Shown here piece after piece: positions 18,042-26,820 of a stretch of 64,000 nt of DNA. The notes under the pieces were generated by a model. That model had not been told where the DNA came from. It saw only the letters and a list, made by a program, of their open reading frames with translations, and did no database searches. The stretch comes from an uncultured Flavobacterium sp. GTDB lineage: Bacteria > Bacteroidota > Bacteroidia > Flavobacteriales > Flavobacteriaceae. The stretch lies in the NCBI RefSeq assembly GCF_963422545.1, contig NZ_OY730251.1:206227-270226 (forward strand). The letters are read 5' to 3'. Position 1 is the first letter of the stretch. Each line of letters begins with the position of its first letter. Position numbers and translations under genes: made by a program.

Positions 18042-20585
18042 ATGAATACATTTATGATTTACTTGCCAATCGCAATGGCAATTATAGGATTACTTTTCAT
18101 GGGAATAAAAAGGACTTGGGTTTTAAAACAAGATGCAGGCGATGGCAAAATGAAAGAAATTTCAGATCACATTTATGAAGGTGCGCTCGCATTTTTAAAA
18201 GCAGAATATCGCTTGTTAACTTTTTTTGTAATTGGTGCAAGTTTACTTTTATCCATAATTTCTTTTATCGTTCCTACCACACATATATTAATAGTTGTAG
18301 CTTTTATTTTTGGAGCATTTTTCTCGGCTTTAGCAGGAAATATGGGGATGAAAATTGCTACGAAAACAAATGTTAGAACAACTCAGGCTGCCCGTACAAG
18401 TTTGCCGCAAGCCTTAAAGGTTTCTTTTGGCGGTGGGACTGTAATGGGATTAGGTGTTGCAGGTTTGGCGGTTTTAGGTTTAACAGGATTCTTTATTGTT
18501 TTCTTTCAGGTATTCATGAATGGAGTTTGGACTTCATCTGAAGATATGACTAAGGTTTTAGAGACTTTAGCAGGATTTTCACTTGGTGCAGAATCAATTG
18601 CTTTGTTTGCGAGAGTTGGTGGTGGGATTTATACAAAAGCAGCCGATGTTGGTGCTGATTTAGTTGGTAAAGTCGAAGCCGGAATTCCGGAAGATGACCC
18701 GCGTAATCCTGCTACAATTGCAGATAATGTTGGAGATAATGTAGGTGACGTTGCCGGAATGGGAGCCGATTTATTTGGTTCGTATGTAGCAACAGTTTTG
18801 GCTGCAATGGTTTTAGGAAACTATGTGATCAAAGATATGGGTGGAAATATTCACGATGCTTTTGGCGGAATTGGTCCAATTTTACTTCCAATGTCAATTG
18901 CCGGTTTCGGAATTTTATTCTCGATTATCGGAACTACATTGGTAAAGATATCTGATGAAAATGCTAAAGAAGCACAAGTACAAAAAGCTTTAAATAAAGG
19001 AAACTGGGTTTCGATTGTTTTAACTGCAATTGCCTGTTTCTTTTTAGTGCAATATTTGTTGCCAGAAACAATGCAAATGAGCTTTTTTGGTGAAGGATCT
19101 AAAGATATCTCATCAATGCGTGTTTTCTATTCCACTTTAGTTGGATTAGTAGTGGGTGGAGCTATTTCATCAGTTACAGAATATTACACAGGATTAGGTA
19201 CAAAACCAGTTATGGCAATTGTACAAAAATCATCAACAGGAGCAGGAACAAACGTTATTGCAGGTTTAGCAACAGGAATGATTTCTACATTTCCAACAGT
19301 ATTGTTATTTGCAACAGCAATCTGGATTTCTTATACTTTGGCAGGATTTTACGGAGTAGCTTTGTCAGCCTCGGCAATGATGGCAACTACGGCAATGCAA
19401 TTAGCGATTGATGCTTTTGGACCAATTTCTGATAACGCTGGAGGGATTGCTGAAATGAGCGAATTACCAAAAGAAGTTCGTACAAGAACTGATATTTTAG
19501 ATTCTGTTGGTAATACAACTGCAGCAACCGGAAAAGGATTTGCAATTGCATCTGCAGCTTTAACTTCGTTAGCATTATTTGCGGCTTATGTAACTTTTAC
19601 AGGAATTGACGGAATTAATATTTTTAAAGCGCCAGTTTTAGCTATGTTATTTGTTGGAGGAATGATTCCGGTAGTATTCTCGGCTTTAGCAATGAATTCT
19701 GTAGGGAAAGCCGCGATGGATATGGTTTACGAAGTACGTCGTCAGTTTAAGGAAATTCCGGGAATTATGGAAGGAACCGGAAAACCGGAATACGGAAAAT
19801 GTGTTGAAATTTCGACAAAAGCTGCTTTGCGCGAAATGATGTTGCCTGGAATTTTGACGATTGGTTTCCCAATTGCAATTGTATTATTAGGAAAATTAGT
19901 TTACGCTGACAACAATCAATTAGTTGCTGAAATGTTAGGCGGATATATGGCTGGAGTCACAGTTTCAGGTGTTCTTTGGGCAGTTTTTCAAAACAATGCC
20001 GGAGGTGCTTGGGATAATGCTAAAAAATCTTTTGAAGCCGGAGTTATGATCAATGGCGAAATGACCTATAAAGGTTCTGATGCGCACAAAGCTGCCGTAA
20101 CTGGTGATACAGTTGGAGATCCGTTTAAGGATACTTCAGGGCCATCAATGAATATTTTGATTAAATTGAGTTGCCTGATCGGATTGGTAATTGCGCCTAT
20201 TTTAGGTGATGGGCATTCAGCTTCAGGTATGGCTGGAAAAGCTTCTTGTTGTGCTAAAACAGAAATGCATGCGGGAGGAGTTTCTAAATGTGGGGATATT
20301 TCGATGATGACCAAAGAAGAATGCATTAAAATGTGCAAAGAAAAAGGCTGTACAGCTGAAGAAACTGCAAAATGCTTGGCTCATTACGATGCAAACGGAA
20401 AATATCAAAAAACGGATTGCTTTGATACAAGTAAATATGAGAAAAAATCTGTTCGTGTCGAGGTTAAAAATATAAACGGAAAAACGACCGGAACTATTAC
20501 TAAAACAGAAAATGGTAAAACAACTACAGAAGTTTATGAAGGAACAGAAGAAGAAGTAAAAGCTAAAATTGAAGCTGCTGAATAA
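18042..20585 (+). CDS. hppA: K+-dependent membrane-bound ion-translocating pyrophosphatase with Cys-rich C-terminal extension
   Basis: This protein of about 847 residues hydrolyses diphosphate and pumps H+ or Na+ across the inner membrane. The substrate site is conserved (DVGADLVGKVEAGIPEDDPR then NPATIADNVGDNVGD near residues 205-240). The GNTTAA motif near residue 490 (Ala rather than Lys) marks the K+-dependent subgroup. Na+ versus H+ cannot be settled here. After the normal end (about residue 720) there is an added tail of about 125 residues with eight Cys, then a charged Lys/Glu/Thr-rich segment. The family topology would place it outside the cytoplasm. I chose ATG 18042 because the upstream extension runs through the ppa terminator. 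Confidence 0.93.
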   Translation: MNTFMIYLPIAMAIIGLLFMGIKRTWVLKQDAGDGKMKEISDHIYEGALAFLKAEYRLLTFFVIGASLLLSIISFIVPTTHILIVVAFIFGAFFSALAGNMGMKIATKTNVRTTQAARTSLPQALKVSFGGGTVMGLGVAGLAVLGLTGFFIVFFQVFMNGVWTSSEDMTKVLETLAGFSLGAESIALFARVGGGIYTKAADVGADLVGKVEAGIPEDDPRNPATIADNVGDNVGDVAGMGADLFGSYVATVLAAMVLGNYVIKDMGGNIHDAFGGIGPILLPMSIAGFGILFSIIGTTLVKISDENAKEAQVQKALNKGNWVSIVLTAIACFFLVQYLLPETMQMSFFGEGSKDISSMRVFYSTLVGLVVGGAISSVTEYYTGLGTKPVMAIVQKSSTGAGTNVIAGLATGMISTFPTVLLFATAIWISYTLAGFYGVALSASAMMATTAMQLAIDAFGPISDNAGGIAEMSELPKEVRTRTDILDSVGNTTAATGKGFAIASAALTSLALFAAYVTFTGIDGINIFKAPVLAMLFVGGMIPVVFSALAMNSVGKAAMDMVYEVRRQFKEIPGIMEGTGKPEYGKCVEISTKAALREMMLPGILTIGFPIAIVLLGKLVYADNNQLVAEMLGGYMAGVTVSGVLWAVFQNNAGGAWDNAKKSFEAGVMINGEMTYKGSDAHKAAVTGDTVGDPFKDTSGPSMNILIKLSCLIGLVIAPILGDGHSASGMAGKASCCAKTEMHAGGVSKCGDISMMTKEECIKMCKEKGCTAEETAKCLAHYDANGKYQKTDCFDTSKYEKKSVRVEVKNINGKTTGTITKTENGKTTTEVYEGTEEEVKAKIEAAE

Positions 20586-20594
20586 AATAATTTT

Positions 20595-20615
20595 GTCAAA
20601 GTTTAAAACTTTGAC
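20595..20615. repeat. Short palindrome after hppA
   Basis: The inverted repeat GTCAAAGTTT/AAACTTTGAC forms a near-perfect hairpin ten bases after the hppA stop. A second, stronger hairpin follows at 20632, so this one may be a processing or repeat element rather than the main terminator. Confidence 0.55.
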
Positions 20616-20631
20616 AAAGTTTCTCAAAAAC

Positions 20632-20669
20632 AAAAATGCCTCTAAAGTTTATTTTAGAGGCATTTTTTT
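20632..20669. terminator. Bidirectional terminator between hppA and higA
   Basis: The stem ATGCCTCTAAA pairs with its complement around a short loop, with A-run and T-run on the flanks. It separates convergent hppA and higA. A near copy lies at 21415-21453 on the other side of the higBA pair. Confidence 0.9.
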
Positions 20670-21036
20670 ATTGATTTAAAGCATATTCCTTAATTAAAGT
20701 TGAAGCAGGAATATGAAGAGTTTTATTTAATACTCTAATTTGTTTTATTGTTAAGGCTCTTTTGCGGTTAAATAATTCAGATACTCTTGAACGGCTATTT
20801 AAAATAATTGCTAAATCGTTATCTGTTAGTCCATTTTGTTCCATCATAAATTTGATAGCTTCAATGGGGTCGGGTTCTGGAATGGGATAATGTATTTGTT
20901 CATACTTTTCTATAAGTGTTACTAGAATATCTAGCTCATCTCCTTCAATAGTATCAGGTTTCGCATCAAAAAGAAAATTGACTCTTTCTAAGGCAAAACT
21001 GTAGTCTTGTTCTGTTTTTATTGGCTTTATATTCAT
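20668..21036 (-). CDS. higA: HigA-family antitoxin (XRE-type HTH)
   Basis: This 122-residue DNA-binding antitoxin is encoded directly behind the toxin gene, with one base between them. The N-terminal half (NIKPIKTEQDYSFALERVNFLF onward) is the acidic helical region seen in HigA proteins of Bacteroidota. The C-terminal half carries a helix-turn-helix (MMEQNGLTDNDLAIILNSRSRVSELFNRKRALT, about residues 70-102). HigA neutralises HigB and represses the operon through this domain. As in other higBA loci, the toxin gene comes first. The coupled arrangement and small size make the assignment fairly secure. Confidence 0.87.
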   Translation of the reverse strand: MNIKPIKTEQDYSFALERVNFLFDAKPDTIEGDELDILVTLIEKYEQIHYPIPEPDPIEAIKFMMEQNGLTDNDLAIILNSRSRVSELFNRKRALTIKQIRVLNKTLHIPASTLIKEYALNQ

Positions 21037-21037
21037 T

Positions 21038-21334
21038 TTACAAATTTTTAATATCTTTTAAATCGTCATATTCACTATGTGTACCAATAAAAAGGATGTA
21101 CACAATTTGTGTGTCGTAATTAATTTTTACAATTAAGCGATAATGATTCCCACAAATGTTGAAGATTACTTTATTGTTTCCAACAAAATCTGCGGTACCA
21201 AAAAAAGATTTTATAGCGTTTGAGTTTGCAAAATCATTTTTATCAAAAACTTGATACCAAGCTAGTAGTTGTTGTTTTGAATTTGGAAATCTTTCCCAAA
21301 AAAGTTGCAAGGTTCGTTTTGCTATTACTCTCAT
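21038..21334 (-). CDS. higB: HigB-family toxin (mRNA interferase)
   Basis: This 98-residue protein has the HigB_toxin pattern: LQLFWERFPNSKQQLLAWYQVF near residue 10, IKSFFGTADFVGNNKVIFNICGNHYRLIVKINY in the middle, and IVYILFIGTHSEYDDL at the C-terminus. HigB toxins are RelE-fold ribonucleases that cleave mRNA, usually at the ribosome. The positions of Lys, His and Arg around NHYRLIVKI and GTHSEYD match residues the family uses for catalysis. It is the first gene of the pair. The locus has the hallmark of a mobile module (see the duplicated terminator). Confidence 0.88.
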   Translation of the reverse strand: MRVIAKRTLQLFWERFPNSKQQLLAWYQVFDKNDFANSNAIKSFFGTADFVGNNKVIFNICGNHYRLIVKINYDTQIVYILFIGTHSEYDDLKDIKNL

Positions 21335-21414
21335 AATTAGTTTGACAAATGTAATTATTTTTTCCCAAAACGGGAAATTTATTTAATCATTGTAAAAGTA
21401 AGAAAATATCTAAT

Positions 21415-21453
21415 AAAAAAATGCCTCTAAAGTTATTTAGAGGCATTTTTTTA
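21415..21453 (-). terminator. Terminator after the deoxynucleoside kinase gene
   Basis: The hairpin ATGCCTCTAAAGTT...TTTAGAGGCAT with flanking A and T runs nearly duplicates the terminator at 20632-20669. It lies 20 bp past the kinase stop on the minus strand and upstream of higB. Confidence 0.88.
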
Positions 21454-21472
21454 TTTCGTATAAATTCGTGTT

Positions 21473-22087
21473 TTAGAACAATCCGTTAAGTTCAGCATCA
21501 ATTCTATTAATGATGTTTCCTAAATCTTCAGGATTATCAACGAAGTTAATATTATCTACATCAATAATCAGTAATTTTCCTTTAGTATAAGTCTGAACCC
21601 AGGCTTCGTATCTTTCGTTTAAGCGGCTTAAATAATCGATAGAAATAGAGTTTTCGTAATCACGTCCGCGTTTGTGAATTTGGCCCACTAAATTAGGAAT
21701 AGAACTTCTTAAATAAATTAATAGATCTGGCGCTTTTACCAACGATTCCATCAATTCAAAAAGAGAAGTATAGTTTTCAAAATCACGACTTGTCATTAAT
21801 CCCATTGAATATAAGTTGGGAGCAAAGATGTAGGCATCTTCATAAATTGTTCTGTCCTGAATGATTTTTTTTCCGCTTTCACGAATTTGCAATACCTGAC
21901 GGAAACGACTGTTCAGGAAATAAATTTGTAAATTAAATGACCAACGCTCCATTTGATGGTAGAAATCGTCCAGATACGGATTATCAACTACATCTTCATA
22001 GTGGGGTTCCCATTTAAAGTGTTTTGCCAATAATTTAGTTAAAGTTGTTTTTCCAGCTCCTATGTTTCCTGCTATTGCTATGTGCAT
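21473..22087 (-). CDS. Deoxynucleoside kinase
   Basis: This 204-residue P-loop kinase phosphorylates deoxynucleosides for salvage in the cytoplasm. The Walker A loop is GNIGAGKTTLTKLLAKHF at the N-terminus. The substrate and catalytic DRTIYEDAYIFAPNLYSMG block lies near residue 80, and LIYLRSSIPNLVGQIHKRGRDYE, with the LID arginines, near residue 128. It belongs to the dGK/dCK/dNK family, and the exact base preference cannot be read. Its ATG overlaps the stop of the upstream gene by one base (TAATG), so the two are translationally coupled. Confidence 0.92.
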   Translation of the reverse strand: MHIAIAGNIGAGKTTLTKLLAKHFKWEPHYEDVVDNPYLDDFYHQMERWSFNLQIYFLNSRFRQVLQIRESGKKIIQDRTIYEDAYIFAPNLYSMGLMTSRDFENYTSLFELMESLVKAPDLLIYLRSSIPNLVGQIHKRGRDYENSISIDYLSRLNERYEAWVQTYTKGKLLIIDVDNINFVDNPEDLGNIINRIDAELNGLF

Positions 22088-22902
22088 TACGGTGTTACGA
22101 TTTTATAATTGGTAATATCTGTAGATGTAAAAATAGATAAAATTTGGTCTTTGTAGCAGAATTTGTCAAACGATTTTTCTAAAATTTTAATTTCAGAAAT
22201 TGCATCTTGATTTGATTTGCTAATATTATTAAAATACAACAAATTAGCCTTGCTGAAAATATATTGATGCGGATTGATTATTTCAATTTTGTCAAAATCC
22301 GGTATTTTTCCTAAAGCAGTTATTTTTCCAAAAATGTCACAGGAAAACCAATTGTTCTTTTTATCAATCCAATAGAAAGTATTAAAATCAGTTTGGTAAA
22401 ATTTAATGGGTTCTGTCAAAGGAGTCGAAACTGTTTTGTATTCATTTTTTAGATAATCAAAAAGACCAATTTGTTGATTTAAGGTATTGTAAATCCATAA
22501 CTGATTTTGAGTCGACATTCCGATTGCCGAAACTACAATTGGGGTATTACTTAACGAGAAATTAATCTCTGTCATTTTATTCAACTGATTGTCGAGTAAA
22601 ATCACAGTATTAAAATCTTCGTAAAATAAAACTATCTTAAGAGGATTTTGTAAATCGACTTTGGTAATTTTTCCTAATGAAACATTTTTGTATTCGAAAA
22701 TTTCTTTCCCTTTAATTTTACTAAATACATTGTTTTTTATTTGATAAGAATATCCAAAAGAATCATAACCTAAAAACTCGTCAATGCTCAACTTAAAATG
22801 CGAAAAGGAAGTTGCATTTATTATTTGGTTTTGCGCAGAAAGTGTAGAAAAAGTACTGGCAATAAAAAGGAGAAATAAAAATTTTAATGCCGCTTTATTC
22901 AT
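22087..22902 (-). CDS. Hypothetical exported protein, beta-propeller-like
   Basis: I do not recognise a characterised family. This 271-residue protein begins with a signal peptide (MNKAALKFLFLLFIASTFSTLSAQ). It then shows repeated beta-strand segments with W/Y-rich motifs (QLWIYNTLNQQIGLFDYL near residue 130; FYWIDKKNNWFSCDIFGKI near residue 175). This is the look of a small propeller or strand-repeat protein, and homologues likely exist only in Flavobacteriia. It is exported, so a role in the periplasm or cell surface is probable. It overlaps the kinase gene by one base; the pairing is of unclear meaning. Confidence 0.75.
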   Translation of the reverse strand: MNKAALKFLFLLFIASTFSTLSAQNQIINATSFSHFKLSIDEFLGYDSFGYSYQIKNNVFSKIKGKEIFEYKNVSLGKITKVDLQNPLKIVLFYEDFNTVILLDNQLNKMTEINFSLSNTPIVVSAIGMSTQNQLWIYNTLNQQIGLFDYLKNEYKTVSTPLTEPIKFYQTDFNTFYWIDKKNNWFSCDIFGKITALGKIPDFDKIEIINPHQYIFSKANLLYFNNISKSNQDAISEIKILEKSFDKFCYKDQILSIFTSTDITNYKIVTP

Positions 22903-23125
22903 GAGATCTAGGTTTCTGAGAAGCCAAATTACAAAAAACTAAAGTATGAATTGCTTAATTGAGATAGATTTAGTGGAATTTGCTTTTTAAATTGGAACGG
23001 TCTAAAAAATGCGCCGTTTTGTCTATGCCGTTTCGGTATTGATATATTTAATTTTCAGTATTTTAAAATTAATAATACATTTGAATGTAAGTCTTTTTGA
23101 TTTACTCAATTTTAAAGAAAACGCA

Positions 23126-24010
23126 ATGAAAAAAGTTATCTATTATATGTTTTTGATGCTGATATGTACTCAAATGAAAGCTCAAAAAGATTTTCAGGGA
23201 ATGGCGGTTTATGAATCAAAAACGCAAGCGCCTAAGTTTGAAGGAATGCAGGGAAATCGGGATATTACGCCAGAAATGCAAAAGAATATGGAAGAGCGAA
23301 TGAAAAAAATGCTCGAAAAAACCTTTATTCTGAATTTTGATAAATCAGCCTCTATTTATAAAGAAGAAGAAAAATTAGAAAGTCCGGGACAACAAGGTGG
23401 CGGAATGCGAATCATGCTGAACTCTTTTATGGGCGGCGGCGGAACTTTTTATAAAGATGTAAAAAATAAATTGTACACGGTTGATAAGGAATTTATGGGA
23501 AAAGAGTTTTTGGTTGTAGATTCTTTGCCAAAACTAAATTGGAAATTAGAGCAGGAAACCAAGCAAATAGGAGGTTACACCTGTTATAAAGCAACGGCAA
23601 TAAAGGAAGCCAGTAAAACTGATTTTAGAAATTTCAGACCTAAAAATAACGACGATAAAAAAGCTTCTGGTGAAACCAAAACAAACTTCGAAGATAATTT
23701 TGAAATGCCTAAAGAAATTACCGTAACTGCTTGGTATTCGCCAGAAATTCCGGTGAATCAGGGTCCTGAAAATTATTGGGGTCTGCCTGGTTTAATTTTA
23801 GAAATTAATGATGGGAAAACAACTATTTTATGTTCTAAAATTGTTTTGAATGCTAAAGATAAAGTCGAAATAAAGCCTTCTAAAAAAGGGAAAGTGATTT
23901 CTCAAAAAGAGTATGATGAAACCGTAATCAAAAAAATGGAAGAGTTTAAGGAAATGAACCGCGGACGTGAAGGAGGTCCCGGAGGAGGTCCGATAATGAT
24001 CAGACGATAA
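23126..24010 (+). CDS. GLPGLI family exported protein
   Basis: This protein of about 294 residues has a signal peptide (MKKVIYYMFLMLICTQMKAQ). It carries the defining GLPGLI motif (NYWGLPGLILEINDGKT near residue 215), preceded by the conserved TAWYSPEIPVNQGP. The C-terminus is Gly/Arg-rich (NRGREGGPGGGPIMIRR), which is unusual. The family is restricted to Bacteroidota and of unknown function, and its genes often sit beside outer membrane barrel genes, as here. I use ATG 23126 because the open frame extends upstream to 23009 only as a hydrophobic non-homologous lead before the true signal sequence. It is in a probable operon with the next gene, 30 bp downstream. Confidence 0.9.
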   Translation: MKKVIYYMFLMLICTQMKAQKDFQGMAVYESKTQAPKFEGMQGNRDITPEMQKNMEERMKKMLEKTFILNFDKSASIYKEEEKLESPGQQGGGMRIMLNSFMGGGGTFYKDVKNKLYTVDKEFMGKEFLVVDSLPKLNWKLEQETKQIGGYTCYKATAIKEASKTDFRNFRPKNNDDKKASGETKTNFEDNFEMPKEITVTAWYSPEIPVNQGPENYWGLPGLILEINDGKTTILCSKIVLNAKDKVEIKPSKKGKVISQKEYDETVIKKMEEFKEMNRGREGGPGGGPIMIRR

Positions 24011-24040
24011 TTTTTAGCACATCATCTTTAGATTTTTTCA

Positions 24041-26728
24041 ATGAAAAATATACTTCTTTTTGTCATTTTATTAATGACCTCGATATCCTTTGCCCAAAGT
24101 GTACGTTTTGATGGTTTTATTCAGGACGAACAAAAAAAACCTTTGGAAATGGCCAATATTATGGCTGTAAATAGTGCTACAAAAGCAATGGACTCTTATG
24201 GAATTACAAATGATAAAGGAAAGTTTCAGCTAACCTTAAAGCCAAATACTTCTTATACAATTAAAGTAAGTTATCTGGGGATGAAATCTAAAGAAATTGC
24301 CATTTCAACCAAGTCAGAAAATATTGCCCAGAATATTGTCATGGATGATACCGGAATTGAATTAGAAGGTGTAGAGATCGTTCGGGAAATGCCAGTTTCG
24401 ATACAAGGTGATACAATTGTCTACAACGCAGATTCGTTTAAATCCGGTACAGAAAAAAAACTGGAAGATGTCTTGAAAAAATTACCCGGAGTTGAAGTAA
24501 ATGCCGATGGAGAAATTGAAGTTGAAGGGAAAAAAGTCAGCAAATTAATGGTAGAAGGCAAAGATTTTTTTGACGGAGATGCCAAACTGGGCGTTAAAAA
24601 TATTCCTGCAGATGCCATAGATAAAGTTCAGGTTTTAAGAAATTATAATGAAGTTGGAGCATTAAAAGGTTTGGAAAATGATCAGGATAATGTGGCGATG
24701 AATATTAAACTGAAAGAAGGGAAAAAGAATTTTTGGTTTGGAGATGTGACTGCCGGAATTGGCGTGGGAGAACTGGATAGTCGCTATATTATTAACCCGA
24801 AATTGTTTTATTATAGTCCAAAATACAGTATTAATTTAATTACCAATTTTAATAATATTGGAGAATTGCCTTTAACTGCGCAAGATTATTTTAAGTTCAC
24901 AGGCGGATTTAAAAATATGATGAAAAAGGGTGGAAGTAATTTTAATGTTTCCTCAAATGATTTAGGGATTTCGATTTTGAGAAATAATCGTGCTAAAGAA
25001 ATTGAAACAAAATTTGGAGCAACAAACTTTTCTTATTCCGTAACAAAAGTATGGAATATTAGTGGTTTTGGGATTCTTTCGACTTCAAAAACAGACTTGG
25101 AAACTAAATCACAAACCACCATTTTAGATTCGGGAGATCAACAAAAAAGAGATGAATTGACACATCAGAAGAATAATCTCGGGCTTTTTAAATTGAGTTC
25201 AACATATAAACCAAATGATAAATTTCAGTTTGATTATGATATCTTAACTAAATTATCGAAACAAAACGAAGACACTGATTTATTGAGAGAATCTGTCGTG
25301 AATAATGCTTCAACTGTAGAAACCATAATGACGGGTAAAAAGCAAGATCCAACATCTATAAATCAAAATTTGAGTTTGTATTACACACAAAGCGATAAGA
25401 ATATTTTTGCTTTTGAAATGCAGCATTTGTATCAGGATGAAAATCCGTTTTATAATGCCAATTTAAGAACACAGCCTTTTGATTTATCAGGATATGTATC
25501 AGGGCAAAATAGAAATGACCTCAATCAGGATCGCTTTGTAAAAACCAATAAACTAGATGCTAAACTGGATTACTATTATATGGTAACGCCAAAAAGTAAT
25601 ATCAATATCACTTTAGGAAATACCTATTCGTATCAGGATTTTAATTCTCATATTTTTCAAATGTTGGATAATGGAGACAGAAATGATCTGAATAATCCTG
25701 AAAATAACAATCAGGTAAAATACAACTTCAATGATACTTTTTTAGGATTTCATTATAAAATTTTGTCCGGAAAATTTACTCTGACACCTGGTGTTAGCGT
25801 GCATTCGTACACGATGAAAAACACGCAATCAGGTAAAGATTATTCGCAGAATTTCATGAAAGTATTGCCTGATTTTTTTGCTTTGTATCAAATCAAAAAA
25901 TCAGAAACATTGACCTATAACTTTTCCTTGTCTAATGATTTTACAGATGTCAATCAATTGGCTTCGGGTTATGTTTTGTCTGATTATAGTAGTTTGTTTA
26001 GAGGAAATCGTTTCTTGGAGAATGCAACCTCGCAAGTGCATTCATTGCGTTATTTTAAATATAACATGTTCAATTTTGAGAACATTTTTGCTAATGCAAC
26101 ATACACTAAAAAGGTAGATGCAATTAAAACAAAAGCAGATTTTGATGGTATTAATCAATCGTCAACACCATATAATTCAAATTTAGCAGATGAAACTTTT
26201 ACAGGAATGGGAAATTACGGACGTTCTTTTTTGAAGAATTATAAAGCTTCGGCCAATGCAACTTTCAATTGGTCAAAATTCAACAACATTCAAAACAATG
26301 TATTGACAACTACAGAAAGTTTTAGTCAAAGTTATACCATAAAAGCTTCAACAAACTACAAAAATTTTCCCAATATAGAGTTTGGTTACAATGCTTTGAT
26401 CAACCAATATAGTGGTTCAACATACTATACAGACAAGCCTTTTGCGAGATTAGATTACTATTTTCTGGGTAGTTTTTCGTTTGTTTCAGAGTATGAATTT
26501 TATCATTATTATAATTCTGATAAAACGGTCGATAACGAGTATGATTTCTTAAGTGCAAGTTTAGTTTATCAAAAAAAGGATAGTAAATGGGAGTACAAAG
26601 TTTCGGCTACAAATCTTTTAAATACGACTTATCTCAATGATGACAGCTTTTCGCAGTTTTCTACACGAGTTTCTCAATACACAGTTCAACCTCGCTATAT
26701 CATCTTTTCGATGAAATGTAATTTATAG
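24041..26728 (+). CDS. Outer membrane beta-barrel protein with carboxypeptidase-regulatory and TonB-plug-like domains
   Basis: The protein is 895 residues long. A signal peptide (MKNILLFVILLMTSISFAQ) is followed by a CarboxypepD-reg-like domain (residues 22-100) and a plug-like region (VEIVREMPVSIQGDTIVYNADSF then EDVLKKLPGVEVNADGEIEV, residues 110-200). A large barrel ends in IIFSMKCNL. This is the Bacteroidota outer membrane barrel group related to TonB-dependent receptors but lacking the usual C-terminal receptor pattern. It follows the GLPGLI gene by 30 bp and likely shares its transcript. Substrate is unknown. No SusD partner is present, so a glycan role is not supported. Confidence 0.87.
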   Translation: MKNILLFVILLMTSISFAQSVRFDGFIQDEQKKPLEMANIMAVNSATKAMDSYGITNDKGKFQLTLKPNTSYTIKVSYLGMKSKEIAISTKSENIAQNIVMDDTGIELEGVEIVREMPVSIQGDTIVYNADSFKSGTEKKLEDVLKKLPGVEVNADGEIEVEGKKVSKLMVEGKDFFDGDAKLGVKNIPADAIDKVQVLRNYNEVGALKGLENDQDNVAMNIKLKEGKKNFWFGDVTAGIGVGELDSRYIINPKLFYYSPKYSINLITNFNNIGELPLTAQDYFKFTGGFKNMMKKGGSNFNVSSNDLGISILRNNRAKEIETKFGATNFSYSVTKVWNISGFGILSTSKTDLETKSQTTILDSGDQQKRDELTHQKNNLGLFKLSSTYKPNDKFQFDYDILTKLSKQNEDTDLLRESVVNNASTVETIMTGKKQDPTSINQNLSLYYTQSDKNIFAFEMQHLYQDENPFYNANLRTQPFDLSGYVSGQNRNDLNQDRFVKTNKLDAKLDYYYMVTPKSNINITLGNTYSYQDFNSHIFQMLDNGDRNDLNNPENNNQVKYNFNDTFLGFHYKILSGKFTLTPGVSVHSYTMKNTQSGKDYSQNFMKVLPDFFALYQIKKSETLTYNFSLSNDFTDVNQLASGYVLSDYSSLFRGNRFLENATSQVHSLRYFKYNMFNFENIFANATYTKKVDAIKTKADFDGINQSSTPYNSNLADETFTGMGNYGRSFLKNYKASANATFNWSKFNNIQNNVLTTTESFSQSYTIKASTNYKNFPNIEFGYNALINQYSGSTYYTDKPFARLDYYFLGSFSFVSEYEFYHYYNSDKTVDNEYDFLSASLVYQKKDSKWEYKVSATNLLNTTYLNDDSFSQFSTRVSQYTVQPRYIIFSMKCNL

Positions 26729-26820
26729 TATTTTGAGTACAAAATGTTAGGTTTTGATGCTTGATTTTGGTAAGAATCAAATATCTTTGCGTGTACTACT
26801 AACAAATTAAAATCTTAGGC

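Noticed and set aside
20223..20633. 136-codon minus-strand frame over the hppA C-terminus
   Set aside because: Antisense shadow of the charged, Lys-rich tail; Phe/Cys-rich, no family resemblance.
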